The position numbers and the translations under genes are program-made. Under the pieces are notes generated by a model. It made no database searches, was not told the origin of the DNA, and saw only the letters and a list, made by a program, of their open reading frames with translations. Below, one piece after another: positions 1 through 8,419 of a stretch of 64,000 nt of DNA; positions within the stretch are counted from its first letter, which is position 1; every line of letters starts with the position of its first letter. Source of the stretch: Nocardia terpenica. Its GTDB lineage: Bacteria; Actinomycetota; Actinomycetes; Mycobacteriales; Mycobacteriaceae. The stretch spans positions 2,294,001 to 2,358,000 of the forward strand of contig NZ_JABMCZ010000001.1 in the NCBI RefSeq assembly GCF_013186535.1, given 5' to 3'.

Positions 1-693
1 ACGTTTCGCCCGGACGGTATCACCGCGCTGGCGACCGGGCAGGCCCAGTGGTTCGAGACCGGAATCGTCCAGATAGCCGGTCTCGCAACGGTTTTGAACC
101 ATCCGAAGATGAAGCCGATCATACCGCTCGCCTGTGCGGCGCACACCCTCTCCGAGCAGTCCACCTCCCCCGAGGTGGACTTCTTTTCGATCTACGGCCT
201 GTCCGATGCCGGGGCGGCGCTGCTGCCGCGGTCGATCAGCGACCAGAGCCTCGACTCCGCGTGGCTGTACCTGCACGGCTGGGGTATCACCACGCCCGAG
301 CAGGCGCTGGCCGTGCGTCAGGTCATCGAAAGCTGCCAAGAGGACTTTCGGACCGGCGACCGGTATCGCCCGCCCATGCAGCGGCCGATCGAAGGCAGCG
401 ACCTCACCCGCCTGGACTATATCCTCGGCGACCCGAACCACCGCGGCCCGAAAAACCATCGGAAAACCTGGATGGAAAACGGGGCGCGTGCCGTGCGGAT
501 CACCGTCGAGAAAATCCAGCAGGTCGTTCCGGAAGTCGCGCGGCCCGCCGATCGGAACGGGACGAAGGGCGCCCAGGCCGATCTGCATCAACTGTATGCC
601 AATCTGCTCGTTCTGACCAACTCACCGGAGTTCGGTGCGAGCATCGATAGTGTCACCGTCGCGTCCGCCGAAATACATGAACGGAGCAGGTGA
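1..693 (+). CDS. Hypothetical protein, 5' end outside the window
   Basis: The reading frame is open from the first base, so the 5' end of the gene probably lies outside the window. An in-frame TTG at 94 exists but has no convincing ribosome site and the residues before it look coding. At least 230 residues are visible. They are soluble, with no membrane segment, signal peptide or motif that I recognise. The stop TGA at 691-693 falls inside an 8-bp inverted repeat. I do not recognise the family and assign no function. Confidence 0.6.
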   Translation, partial: TFRPDGITALATGQAQWFETGIVQIAGLATVLNHPKMKPIIPLACAAHTLSEQSTSPEVDFFSIYGLSDAGAALLPRSISDQSLDSAWLYLHGWGITTPEQALAVRQVIESCQEDFRTGDRYRPPMQRPIEGSDLTRLDYILGDPNHRGPKNHRKTWMENGARAVRITVEKIQQVVPEVARPADRNGTKGAQADLHQLYANLLVLTNSPEFGASIDSVTVASAEIHERSR

Positions 694-714
694 TCATGAC
701 CGGGTGCATGATCA
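691..714. promoter_or_regulatory. 8-bp inverted repeat between two hypothetical genes
   Basis: TGATCATG and CATGATCA flank an 8-base spacer directly after the first gene's stop codon, followed by an AT-rich stretch (AATTAAATGCGTGATTAATG) before the next ORF. There is no T-run, so an operator is more likely than a terminator. Confidence 0.35.
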
Positions 715-733
715 TGAATTAAATGCGTGATTA

Positions 734-1057
734 ATGTTCCCGGATTTGCCTACCATTGATTGTGGTCGGTTATCTGGTGGCATGCGCGAAATCCACACCC
801 CGGTCACCCCCGAATTCCTGCACCGCCTCGATGCGGTATTCGTCCTGGCCGCCCGAATCACCCCCGGCCTCCTCGACGCCACCGCACTCACGCTGACGCT
901 GGCCGGTTACCCCGAGGCCGCGATCGTGCTCCGATTGGCCTCGGTGCTCACCCGCACCGCCGCCGCCCAACTCACCGCGCCGCCCCGGCCGCACAGCGCG
1001 CCGCACCGCGCCGCCCGACGATCACGACGCGCGCGCCGCCAGCGGCGGCACCGGTAA
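734..1057 (+). CDS. Small hypothetical protein with basic C-terminus
   Basis: This is a 107-residue ORF. An internal ATG at 782 (MREIHTPVT) is an equally plausible start and would give 91 residues. The middle is a leucine/alanine-rich helical stretch and the last ~25 residues are Arg-rich. I do not recognise a family. It runs convergent to the oxidoreductase whose stop is at 1065. It could be a small nucleic-acid-binding or regulatory protein, but nothing in the sequence proves this. Confidence 0.4.
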   Translation: MFPDLPTIDCGRLSGGMREIHTPVTPEFLHRLDAVFVLAARITPGLLDATALTLTLAGYPEAAIVLRLASVLTRTAAAQLTAPPRPHSAPHRAARRSRRARRQRRHR

Positions 1058-1064
1058 TGGGACG

Positions 1065-1985
1065 TTACAGCGTGACCACGATCTTGCCGTGGACGTGGCG
1101 TCCGGCCTGGAGGGCCACCGCGTCGCGGATCTGTTCGATCGGGAAGGTCGCGGCGATGGGCACGGTGAGCTCGCCGGTGAGGATCGCGTCGGTGATTCGC
1201 TTCAGGGCGCCCGGTCCCGCCTCGGCGCCGCCGGTGGGACGCACGCCCTCGGGAACGTCGAGGCCCGCGGCGATCACGGAGATCCGTTGCGGCGCAACGC
1301 CGAGCGCCAGCGCGGCCTCGGCCGTCTCGGTGCCGAACAGGTCCGTCGCCGCGGTCACCGCGCCGGGAGCCAGCGCCCGCACCCGGTCGGCGAGCCCGGG
1401 TCCGTAGGCCACGGGCCGCGCGCCGAACCGCCGCAGGAACTCGAAGGTGCCCTCAGAGGCGGTGCCGATCACGCTGGCACCGGCGAGTTTCGCGAGCTGG
1501 ACGGCGAATACGCCCACGCCTCCGGCCGCGCCGCCGATCAGGACGGTGTCGCCGGAGCGCAGGTCGATCGCCGCCAGGGCGGCGGCCGCGGTGGCACCGG
1601 CGATCGGCAGTGTGCTCGCCACCTCGTCGCCGATGCCCTCCGGTGTGGGAAACAGCGTGTCGGCGGGCGTCTTCACCACCACGTAGTCGGCGGCGGCCCG
1701 TGCCACCGCGCCGCCGTAGACGCGGTCACCGATGGCGAAACCCGTGGCGCCACTGCCGATCTCGTCGACGACTCCGGCGAAGTCGTAGCCGAAACCGGCG
1801 GGCAGGGTGAGCCCGAATCGTGCGGCCGCCTCGGGCTGCGAGGTCAGGATCCAGTCCATCGGATTCAGCCCGATGGCCGTCACCCGGACGCGAACCTCCT
1901 CCGACCCGGCGTGTGGCTCCGGAACCTCCCGCAACTCCAAAACCTCCGGCCCTCCGAACGTCTCGTAGATGACGGCTCGGCTCAT
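1065..1985 (-). CDS. NADP-dependent zinc-less alcohol dehydrogenase / quinone oxidoreductase (MDR family)
   Basis: This 306-residue medium-chain dehydrogenase/reductase starts MSRAVIYETFGGPEVLEL, the classic quinone oxidoreductase N-terminus. The GroES-like domain (about 1-125) is followed by a Rossmann fold with IGGAAGGVGVFAVQLAKLAG (about 150-170). The catalytic zinc Cys/His set of true alcohol dehydrogenases is absent. The ATG at 1985 was chosen because GGGAGG precedes it; a longer reading frame would run back through the operator. It is divergent from a TetR gene across a perfect inverted repeat, so TetR repression relieved by an electrophile or quinone is likely (inference). The physiological substrate is unknown. 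Confidence 0.85.
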   Translation of the reverse strand: MSRAVIYETFGGPEVLELREVPEPHAGSEEVRVRVTAIGLNPMDWILTSQPEAAARFGLTLPAGFGYDFAGVVDEIGSGATGFAIGDRVYGGAVARAAADYVVVKTPADTLFPTPEGIGDEVASTLPIAGATAAAALAAIDLRSGDTVLIGGAAGGVGVFAVQLAKLAGASVIGTASEGTFEFLRRFGARPVAYGPGLADRVRALAPGAVTAATDLFGTETAEAALALGVAPQRISVIAAGLDVPEGVRPTGGAEAGPGALKRITDAILTGELTVPIAATFPIEQIRDAVALQAGRHVHGKIVVTL

Positions 1986-2006
1986 GACAACCTCCCAGCG
2001 ATAGGA

Positions 2007-2044
2007 CTTGGTCCCATCACTGTACGCCTGGTGATGGGACCAAG
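2007..2044. promoter_or_regulatory. Perfect 14-bp inverted repeat, probable TetR operator
   Basis: CTTGGTCCCATCAC and GTGATGGGACCAAG are separated by 10 bases, with no mismatch. The repeat lies between the divergent oxidoreductase (start 1985) and tetR (start 2062), the usual place for an autoregulatory TetR operator controlling both genes. Confidence 0.8.
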
Positions 2045-2061
2045 TGCCGTAAACTTCTCGC

Positions 2062-2625
2062 ATGGCCCGCTGGGAACCGAACGCACCGCAACGACTGGCC
2101 GTGGCGGCCCTCGATCTGTTCGCGGAGCGGGGCTACGAGAACACCACGGTGATCGACATCGCCCGGCGCGCCGGTCTGACCAAGAGCACCTTCTTCCGGC
2201 ACTTCCAGGACAAGCGCGAAGTACTCTTCGGCGACACCACCATGTACGACCTGCTGGCCGAGGCGATTACCGCGGCACCGCCGACCGCCACGCCCTTCGA
2301 GGCGGTGGCGCTCGCCCTGGATGCGGTTGGCAGAGAAGCCTTTACGCCCGCCCGGCGCGAATTCGGCGCCCGTCGACGCGCGGTCATCGCCGCCAATCCC
2401 GAACTGCAAGAACGCGAAGCCTTGAAGGGCATCGGTCTCACCGCATCGATGATCACCGCCCTCGAGCGCCGCGGCGTCCCCGCCCTGACCGCCTGCGTGG
2501 CCGCCGAACTGGGCGCACTCGCCATGAAGATCGCCTACGAGCGCTGGAGCGATCCGGCCACTGGCGAGGAGTTCGGCGACATCGCCCGGCGAACACTCGA
2601 CGAGGTGCGGGCGGCCACCGGTTAA
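2062..2625 (+). CDS. TetR/AcrR family transcriptional regulator
   Basis: This 187-residue protein has an N-terminal TetR helix-turn-helix (residues ~10-55: LFAERGYENTTVIDIARRAG, then a KSTFFRHFQDKREVLF recognition segment) and a helical ligand-binding C-terminal domain. It is divergent from the oxidoreductase and probably represses both genes through the intervening inverted repeat. The start lies only 17 bases from the operator, so the mRNA is leaderless or nearly so. The stop codon is created by an IS insertion: TA belongs to the target and the final A to the IS630-family element. Without the element the codon would read TAG, so the protein sequence is unchanged. Confidence 0.88.
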   Translation: MARWEPNAPQRLAVAALDLFAERGYENTTVIDIARRAGLTKSTFFRHFQDKREVLFGDTTMYDLLAEAITAAPPTATPFEAVALALDAVGREAFTPARREFGARRRAVIAANPELQEREALKGIGLTASMITALERRGVPALTACVAAELGALAMKIAYERWSDPATGEEFGDIARRTLDEVRAATG

Positions 2626-3774
2626 CCCGGTTCCGGGTGTGATGTCGCGGTGGGGTGACGCTTGATCGCGGTTGCTGCGGTATGCCGGTGTGGTGAGGTA
2701 TCCCCAGGGCGGTGGGTTGACCACCGAGCGGCGGATGTTCCGGGAGGGTATTCGCCTGCGGGCGGCGGAGATGTTCGCCGCGGGACAACGTAATTCGGTG
2801 ATCGCTGGGCAGCTGCGGGTCAGCCTGCGATCGGTGCAGCGGTGGCGGCGGGCATGGCTACTCGGCGGGCAGCGGTCGTTGCGGTCGAAGGGGTCGCCGG
2901 GGCGGCCGAGGCTCTCCGATGCCTTGTTCGCGGTGCTCGAGACCGAGCTGGCGCGCGGTGCGGCCGCGCACGGCTGGCCGGATCAGACCTGGACCCTGGC
3001 CCGGATCCAGACGCTGATCGGGCGCCGGTTCCACAAGCATCTGTCGCCGGCGAGCATCTCGGAGATGCTGCGCCGGCACGGCTGGAGTCACCAGATACCG
3101 GCCCGCCGCGCGGTCGAGCGTGACCCCGACGCGGTCACCGGATGGGTGAAAACCACGTGGCCGCAGGTAAATCCACCGCGGCGGCGCTCGGGGCCTGGCT
3201 CGTGTTCGAGGACGAGGCCGGGTTCTCGATGACGCCGCCGACGCGCCGCACCTGGTCTCCGCGCGGGCACACACCCGTGGTCACCGTCCGGGGGCGATCC
3301 CAGCGCCGATTCTCCATCGCCGCCCTGACCTGCTACAAGGACGGGGAACGCTCCCGGTTGATCTACCGGCCGAAGCGACACCCGGACGCGAAGAACGCCG
3401 CACGCCGCAGTTTCGCCTGGACCGATTACCGGGACCTGCTCATTCGCGCCCACGTGCAACTCGGCGGCCCGATCGTGCTGGTGTGGGACAACCTCAACGT
3501 GCACCGCGATGCCCGCCTGCAGGCATTCATCGACACCCGCGACTGGGTCACCTGCTATCGGCTGCCACCGTATGCGCCCGACCTCAACCCGGTCGAAAGC
3601 ATCTGGTCGCTACTACGACGCAGCAACCAGGCCAACACCGCCTTCGACGATCCCGCCCACCTGATGCACAGCCTGCGACACGGCCTGCGACGAATCCAAC
3701 ACCGGCCCACCATCATCGATAGCTGCCTCGCCGGGACCGGCCTCACCCTCACGACATCACACCCGGAACCTCGT
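2625..3774 (+). mobile_element. IS630-family insertion sequence, about 1.15 kb
   Basis: Terminal inverted repeats of 23 bp with 2 mismatches (starting ACCCGGTTCC on the left, ACGAGGTTCC on the right complement) bound the element. It is flanked on both sides by the dinucleotide TA, the IS630/Tc1-type target duplication. It carries one transposase split into two overlapping frames. The left end sits within the tetR stop codon, and the transposase stop codon (TAG at 3775-3777) uses the right-hand target TA plus host DNA. Confidence 0.88.
2672..3232 (+). CDS. IS630 transposase, N-terminal DNA-binding part (frame 1 of 2)
   Basis: The 186-codon frame encodes the HTH-type DNA-binding half of an IS630 transposase: residues ~20-60 form a helix-turn-helix (IAGQLRVSLRSVQRWRRAW), then a linker typical of winged-helix IS630 enzymes (GRPRLSDALF, TWTLARIQTLIGRRFHKHLS). 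Homology runs to about WVKTTWPQV (around 3168) and then continues in the -1 frame. Residues after that in this frame are low-complexity Arg/Pro and probably not native. Confidence 0.75.
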   Translation: MLRYAGVVRYPQGGGLTTERRMFREGIRLRAAEMFAAGQRNSVIAGQLRVSLRSVQRWRRAWLLGGQRSLRSKGSPGRPRLSDALFAVLETELARGAAAHGWPDQTWTLARIQTLIGRRFHKHLSPASISEMLRRHGWSHQIPARRAVERDPDAVTGWVKTTWPQVNPPRRRSGPGSCSRTRPGSR

Positions 3775-3777
3775 TAG
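3142..3777 (+). CDS. IS630 transposase, C-terminal DDE catalytic part (frame 2 of 2)
   Basis: This frame encodes the DDE_3 catalytic domain. The three acidic residues are visible in FEDEAGFSM (first Asp), VLVWDNLNVH (second Asp) and PDLNPVESIW (Glu). It is read in the -1 frame relative to the N-terminal part, joining near 3165-3170 where TAAATCC could mark either a slip site or a single-base deletion. There is no strong A6G-type slippery heptamer, so a disabling deletion is as likely as programmed frameshifting. The stop codon TAG uses the flanking target site. Confidence 0.75.
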   Translation: MGENHVAAGKSTAAALGAWLVFEDEAGFSMTPPTRRTWSPRGHTPVVTVRGRSQRRFSIAALTCYKDGERSRLIYRPKRHPDAKNAARRSFAWTDYRDLLIRAHVQLGGPIVLVWDNLNVHRDARLQAFIDTRDWVTCYRLPPYAPDLNPVESIWSLLRRSNQANTAFDDPAHLMHSLRHGLRRIQHRPTIIDSCLAGTGLTLTTSHPEPR

Positions 3778-3809
3778 CAGCCCGTGTGCGCCTAGGCCGT
3801 GGCGCGGGC

Positions 3810-3990
3810 CTACTTGTCGGTGCCGTCCAGTGTGGCGAGGAGGTTCCGCAGCGTCGCGCGTTCGGCCGGGGTGAGGGTCGAGAGGAGGTCGGCGTGGGCA
3901 ACGGCCGAATCATCGAGCGCGGCAGCCACTTCGAACCGATGGAACGCGGCGGCCGGTACGCGGAGCTGGTGGCCCGCGACGATACGGTCA
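3810..3990 (-). pseudogene. C-terminal remnant of a MarR-family regulator
   Basis: Reading the minus strand upward from the TAG at 3810-3812 gives about 55 residues ending LLSTLTPAERATLRNLLATL then DGTDK. This is the characteristic C-terminal helix of MarR regulators. The winged-helix DNA-binding domain is absent: upstream the frame runs into the phosphotransferase gene (ending at 3988) and becomes Arg-rich. The fragment lies next to the IS630 element, but the break is on the phosphotransferase side, so the IS did not necessarily cause it. Confidence 0.6.
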
Positions 3991-4890
3991 CGGTGGCGGC
4001 GCGGTGAGCTGCGCCCCGGCCTTGTCGAGGGTGGCGTAACCTGCCGGTTCCCAGGTCGGTTTGCCTCCGGGTAGGCCGAGCCTGCCGTTGCGTCCGATGC
4101 CGATCAGGCCCAGGGCGCGCAGGACGGCCCAGCCGCGGGCGCGGGTGATGGTCGCTTCGTCGGGGTGTCCGTAGGCGTCGAAGAATCGGTCTGCCGCGCC
4201 TGCGGGTAGCAGGATCCAGGCGGCGGAGAGGTCGGCGGCGGGATCGCCCGCGCACATATCGCCGAAGTCGATGACCCCGGCCAGCATTCCGTCTCGGACA
4301 ACCACATTCGCCGGATGTAGGTCGCCGTGCAGCCACAGCGGCGCGTCCTGCCAGGCGGGCGCGGCGACGGCCTGCTCCCAGATCTCGCGCACGCCGTCGG
4401 CGCTCGCGTGGTCGGCAATGAGCTCGAACGCGCTGTCGAACCCCTCCCGCAATTCGGCCAGCGGGATGCCGCGCGTCGAGCTGATCGGCGCGTCGGCGGG
4501 TGCCTGATCATGCAGTGCGGCAAGGAAATTCGCGAGGACCTCGGCCGCATCGAGATGGGTGATCGGTGCCCGGTCGGCAGGCTCGCCCTCGACCCACCGC
4601 GCGACCGTCCAGGTGTGCTCGAACAGACTCGACGGCGCGCCGATACGCACCGGGACGGGCACCGGCAGCGGCAGCCGCTCCGCCAGCACCGGCAGCCAAG
4701 TCTGCTCGGTGTGCAGCAGCTCGGGCGCCCGCCCGGTCCGCGGCAACCGCACGGCCAACTCCTCCCCGAGCCGCCACTGCTGATTGTCCCAGCCCCCGTC
4801 GACATCTCGAAGCTCGAGCCCGGCAAGATCCGGATGCTGCTCCCGCAGCAGCGCCCGCACCAGCCCCTGCCCGAACCTGAACTCTCCCAC
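3988..4890 (-). CDS. Aminoglycoside phosphotransferase (APH)-fold kinase
   Basis: About 300 residues with the APH/choline kinase fold. The Brenner motif LWLHGDLHPANVVV (catalytic Asp) and the metal-binding VIDFGDMCAGDPAADL segment lie at about 190-230. The GTG at 4890 is preferred over an upstream TTG (4896) because GGAGGG sits six bases before it. Likely reaction: ATP-dependent phosphorylation of a hydroxyl on a small molecule. In soil actinomycetes this family includes antibiotic-modifying enzymes and metabolic kinases, and the substrate cannot be told from sequence. A MarR remnant abuts its 3' end. Confidence 0.82.
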   Translation of the reverse strand: MGEFRFGQGLVRALLREQHPDLAGLELRDVDGGWDNQQWRLGEELAVRLPRTGRAPELLHTEQTWLPVLAERLPLPVPVPVRIGAPSSLFEHTWTVARWVEGEPADRAPITHLDAAEVLANFLAALHDQAPADAPISSTRGIPLAELREGFDSAFELIADHASADGVREIWEQAVAAPAWQDAPLWLHGDLHPANVVVRDGMLAGVIDFGDMCAGDPAADLSAAWILLPAGAADRFFDAYGHPDEATITRARGWAVLRALGLIGIGRNGRLGLPGGKPTWEPAGYATLDKAGAQLTAPPP

Positions 4891-4945
4891 CGACAACCCT
4901 CCGATCCGTGCCCGCCGGTCAGCGTAGCCGGTGCCGCCGATCGCC

Positions 4946-5506
4946 CTACCGGTGCTCGATGGAACTCGGTAGCGGCGTCGCCGTTCCGGTGGCGGAATTC
5001 GGGAAGCAGGGGGAGGTTCCCGCTAGTGCCAGCCCGTCCTCGCGGTTCGGGTCGCTGTTCTTGAACCGTGCGACGGCGAGCAGGTAACCGTCGTGGGTCA
5101 CGGTGTTGGATTGGGTGTCTTTCATCGGCCATACCTGCCACAGTCGGTCACGCCAGATATGTACGACGGCGGTGAAGTAGTCCCCCACCTTGCCCGCGGG
5201 GACACCGGTCAGGAAGTACCAGACCTGAGCCTTTTTCGGGCCGGTGGTGTCGTTGGGGTCCCCGTCGCACGGGGCGGGGCCCAGGTTCGCGACATCGAAT
5301 TCGGGTTTCTGGCCGTTCGGTTCGCGGGGAGGGAGTGTCAGGGCGACTCCGGGCGGTAGGGCGTTCAGGGTTTCGGTGAGGTACTTCTGGATCTTGTCTC
5401 GCGCCGTGGTTTCGTTCAACTGCCCGGTTGACGAAGGGGAGTGCCCGCTGCATCCGGTCAGGACCACACCGCATGCGGCGACGGCGACGATGATTCGGCT
5501 TCTCAT
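4946..5506 (-). CDS. Putative secreted lipoprotein
   Basis: This 186-residue protein has an N-terminal basic/hydrophobic signal and the lipobox LTGC (Cys about 19), so it is predicted to be exported and lipid-anchored. The mature part has a Ser/Thr-rich linker and then a compact soluble domain with two cysteines (GPAPCDGDP and TSPCFPNS) that may pair. I recognise it only as the type of small lipoprotein common in Nocardia and mycobacteria; function unknown. It is transcribed in the same direction as the phosphotransferase 55 bp downstream. Confidence 0.75.
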   Translation of the reverse strand: MRSRIIVAVAACGVVLTGCSGHSPSSTGQLNETTARDKIQKYLTETLNALPPGVALTLPPREPNGQKPEFDVANLGPAPCDGDPNDTTGPKKAQVWYFLTGVPAGKVGDYFTAVVHIWRDRLWQVWPMKDTQSNTVTHDGYLLAVARFKNSDPNREDGLALAGTSPCFPNSATGTATPLPSSIEHR

Positions 5507-5565
5507 CCTGATCGTCTCCTCCTGGGTCGGTGACTACCTCCGTGGGGACTGCCGGAACGAATGTG

Positions 5566-6384
5566 TCACAGCTGGGGCAGCCGGGCCGCCAAGGCGCGCA
5601 TGCGGCGGGCGAATCCGTCGATTGGGCCGAAGTGCAGGCCCAGGTCGTCGGGGGCGACGCGGTGCCAGTCCTGGATTCGGGCGAGCACGGTGTCGAGGGG
5701 CTGGGCGTCGTCGTTCCAGGCGTCGCGGGCTCCCGCCGAGACATGGTGGCCGCCGAGTTCGCGCAGGCGGTTTCGCCGGGCGGCGAACTCGGCGGGGGTG
5801 AGGGTGACGGCCTGCCACATGTCGCCGATGAGCGCGGCGCGGCGCAGGGCCGCGTCGGAATTCCCGCCGATCAGGAAGGGGACCGGTGTCGCGGGGACGG
5901 GCTGGAAAACCGCGCGTTCATCGAAAGTGCGGTGCTTGTCTGTGTAGGGGCCGGTGGCTCCGGTGTGCAAGCGGCGGATGAGATGGAGTGCCGCGGTGGT
6001 GGTGGCTCCGCGCTCGGCGAAATCCGCTCCGGCGGCGTCGAATTCGTAGGCGTCCCAGCCGGTTCCGACGCCCAGCACGAACCGGTCGCCGCTGAGGTGG
6101 GCCAGGGTGGCCGCCTGCTTGGCCAGGACCAGGGGTTCGCGCAGCGGCAGGATGAGCACCGAGGTGCCGAGGGTGACTCGGCTGGTGGCGGCCGCCAGGT
6201 GGGCGAGCGTCATCAGGGGTTCGTACACGCCGCCGTACACCGGACCGTATTCGCCGGGCGGCAGGATGTGGTCCGGCAACCAGACTCCGGCGAATCCCAG
6301 CGCCTCGGCCTCCTGGGCGAGTTCCACAAGCTGGGACGCGGGCATGGTGGCCGACTCGTCCGGAAGGACGACGTGCAGACGCAT
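5566..6384 (-). CDS. LLM-class F420-dependent oxidoreductase
   Basis: A 272-residue luciferase-like TIM-barrel protein: MRLHVVLPDES start, GVWLPDHILP, LGTSVLILPLREPLVLAKQAATL and GDRFVLGVGTGWDAYEF are typical of F420-dependent LLM enzymes. The ATG at 6384 was chosen over an upstream in-frame ATG at 6402 because homology begins there. Predicted role: hydride transfer between F420H2 (or FMN) and an unknown substrate. It lies just downstream of the nitronate monooxygenase on the same strand (24-bp gap), so the two are probably co-transcribed. Confidence 0.85.
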   Translation of the reverse strand: MRLHVVLPDESATMPASQLVELAQEAEALGFAGVWLPDHILPPGEYGPVYGGVYEPLMTLAHLAAATSRVTLGTSVLILPLREPLVLAKQAATLAHLSGDRFVLGVGTGWDAYEFDAAGADFAERGATTTAALHLIRRLHTGATGPYTDKHRTFDERAVFQPVPATPVPFLIGGNSDAALRRAALIGDMWQAVTLTPAEFAARRNRLRELGGHHVSAGARDAWNDDAQPLDTVLARIQDWHRVAPDDLGLHFGPIDGFARRMRALAARLPQL

Positions 6385-6408
6385 GGGGCGAGTACAGCAC
6401 ACTTCGCC

Positions 6409-7404
6409 TCAGCTTCGCGACCGAGCGGCGAACACCCCCTCCGCCTCGGCCGCGATCTCGGCGACGATGTCGGCCGCGGGTTGGGTGCGGTGCACCGATC
6501 CGGCGCTCTGGCCCGCGTACAGGGCCATCGCCTCGGTATCGCCGGTGGCGCCGATCAGCGGTGCGCGGTCGGCGTATCGGGGCACGGATTGCCCGTCGAG
6601 CCAGGTGCCGACGACGTCGTCCTCGCCGGGCCGCTGCCCCGGCGCCGGTCGACCGGCGGCCTCCCAGGCGCGAATCGTGCTGTTACGCAGGGCGCGATGG
6701 GGCGCGTCCGGCCAGCCCTTGTCGAAGATGATGCCGTGCACGGTGTCGGTCTCCGCGGCCGCGGCCACCGCCCGGCGGTACGCGTCGGCGGTGGCGGCCT
6801 CCTCGGCGAGCAGGAAGCGCGTCCCGATCCACGCCGCCTCGGCGCCCAGGGCCAGCACGGCGGCCAGCCCGCGGCCGTCGGCGATCCCCCCGGCCGCGAC
6901 AACCGGAACCGGCGCCACCGCGTCCACGACGGCGGGCACCAGCGGTAAGGTCCCGACCTCGCCCCACACGTGCCCACCGGCCTCCCGGCCCTGGGCGACG
7001 ATCACATCGACACCCGCCGCGACCGCGGCGCGCGCCTCGGCGGCGGAGGCGACCGTGTGCAGGTGCACCGCCCCCGCATCGTGGATCATGGCGGTGTACG
7101 GCGCGGGGTCGCCCCAGAAGGTGGAGACGATCCGCACCCCGGCCGCGAGGCAGTGCGCCACCCGCTCCTGCTGCGGCCAGTGCAGAATCACATTGACCCC
7201 GAAGGGTTTTCCCGTCGCCGCGGCGGTGCTCGCCACCCGTTCGGCGAGGCGTTGCGGGTCGTCCCAGCTCACCGCCAGCATGCCCAGCCCACCGGCATTG
7301 CTGACCGCGGCCGCGAGCGCGGGCACGCACGGCCCGCCGATCGGAGCCTGCACCACCGGCAGCTCGATACCGACGAGATCACAGAAACGGGTTCGGAGAC
7401 TCAC
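6409..7404 (-). CDS. Nitronate monooxygenase (2-nitropropane dioxygenase-like)
   Basis: This 331-residue FMN TIM-barrel enzyme begins VSLRTRFCDLVGIELPVVQAPIGG, the standard NMO N-terminus. FMN/phosphate-binding features include IVAQGREAGGHVW, PVVAAGGIADGRGLAAVLALGA and IGTRFLLAEEA. Expected reaction: oxidative denitrification of alkyl nitronates, using FMN and O2, to carbonyl compounds and nitrite. The GTG at 7404 is supported by a GAAAGG ribosome site. It is divergent from iclR (7621) across about 215 bp and probably heads an operon with the LLM oxidoreductase. IclR control is possible but not shown. Confidence 0.87.
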   Translation of the reverse strand: MSLRTRFCDLVGIELPVVQAPIGGPCVPALAAAVSNAGGLGMLAVSWDDPQRLAERVASTAAATGKPFGVNVILHWPQQERVAHCLAAGVRIVSTFWGDPAPYTAMIHDAGAVHLHTVASAAEARAAVAAGVDVIVAQGREAGGHVWGEVGTLPLVPAVVDAVAPVPVVAAGGIADGRGLAAVLALGAEAAWIGTRFLLAEEAATADAYRRAVAAAAETDTVHGIIFDKGWPDAPHRALRNSTIRAWEAAGRPAPGQRPGEDDVVGTWLDGQSVPRYADRAPLIGATGDTEAMALYAGQSAGSVHRTQPAADIVAEIAAEAEGVFAARSRS

Positions 7405-7620
7405 AGCGCGCCTTTCGTTGCCTTGCTTGTCATAGCGAATCCGGTTCGGGGACCGGGCTTGTGGCCGGTATCGGTCCATGGGAAGTCGGCGGGACCGGTC
7501 GCGAGGTCCATGGGATCACTTCTCCTAAGCAGAAATCAATACTGCGAAGAGGAATCTACTCCCGAAAGACGCTCACCCACAAGGGTTTCGAGACTGGTAG
7601 GTGCCTGCTATGTTTCTGCT

Positions 7621-8412
7621 GTGAAGAAAGCGGCTTCGGCGACCGGCCCGGGCGCACGGCCGCCGCGGTACCCGATCGAATCGGTCGACAACGCGCTTGA
7701 GGTGCTGCTGCTGTTCGGTGAGCGAGAACAGTTGCGGCTCACCGAGGTCGGCCGTCATCTGGGCGTGGCGTCGTCGACGGCGCACCGGATTCTCGCGATG
7801 CTGCACTACCGCGGATTCGTTCGCCAGGACGGGCGCGGGGCGGCGTATCGTCCCGGCCCCGCGCTCACCACGGTGGCGGCGGCGATCATGCAGCGCTTCG
7901 ACATTCGCGCCACCATGCGGCCGTATCTGGAGCGCCTGCACGCCGACCTGGGGGAGACCGTGCACCTGAGCGTCCTCGACGGCACCGCCGTCCGGTTCGT
8001 CGACGCGATCGAGAGCCGCCAGCCGGTGCGCGTCGCCTCTCGGCTCGGTCGCTCCCTGCCGGCGACCGCCACCTCCTCGGGGAAGGCGATGCTGGCGCAG
8101 TTGCCGGTCGAGCAGGTGCGCGCGCTGTATCCGGCGCAGGAGCTGGAAGTCCTCACCGACAACGGCATTCGCACCAGGGATCTGCTGGAGCGCCGACTCG
8201 CCGAGATCCGCCGCCGCGGCTATGCCACCGGTACCGAGGAGAGCGAGCCCGGTGTGTCCTCGGTCGCGGTGGCTGTCGCCGTGGACGCCGCCGTCCGCAT
8301 CGGGCTGAACGTGTCGGCGCCGACCTTTCGCATGTCCGCGGCCACGCGCAAGACCATTGCGCAGGCGCTGCTCACGGTTGCCGCCGAGGCCGCCGGTGCG
8401 CCGCACGGCTAG
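7621..8412 (+). CDS. IclR family transcriptional regulator
   Basis: 263 residues starting GTG. The N-terminal winged HTH (about 15-80: YPIESVDNALEVLLLF, LTEVGRHLGVASSTAHRILAML) is followed by the IclR effector domain (about 95-255) with TVHLSVLDGTAVRFVDAIES and LPATATSSGKAMLAQLP, the characteristic small-molecule pocket sequence. A longer upstream reading frame is disfavoured because it overlaps the divergent gene. It may regulate the divergent nitronate monooxygenase or the downstream PhzF-like gene, which begins 8 bp after the stop. Confidence 0.88.
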   Translation: MKKAASATGPGARPPRYPIESVDNALEVLLLFGEREQLRLTEVGRHLGVASSTAHRILAMLHYRGFVRQDGRGAAYRPGPALTTVAAAIMQRFDIRATMRPYLERLHADLGETVHLSVLDGTAVRFVDAIESRQPVRVASRLGRSLPATATSSGKAMLAQLPVEQVRALYPAQELEVLTDNGIRTRDLLERRLAEIRRRGYATGTEESEPGVSSVAVAVAVDAAVRIGLNVSAPTFRMSAATRKTIAQALLTVAAEAAGAPHG

Positions 8413-8419
8413 TCTCGGT

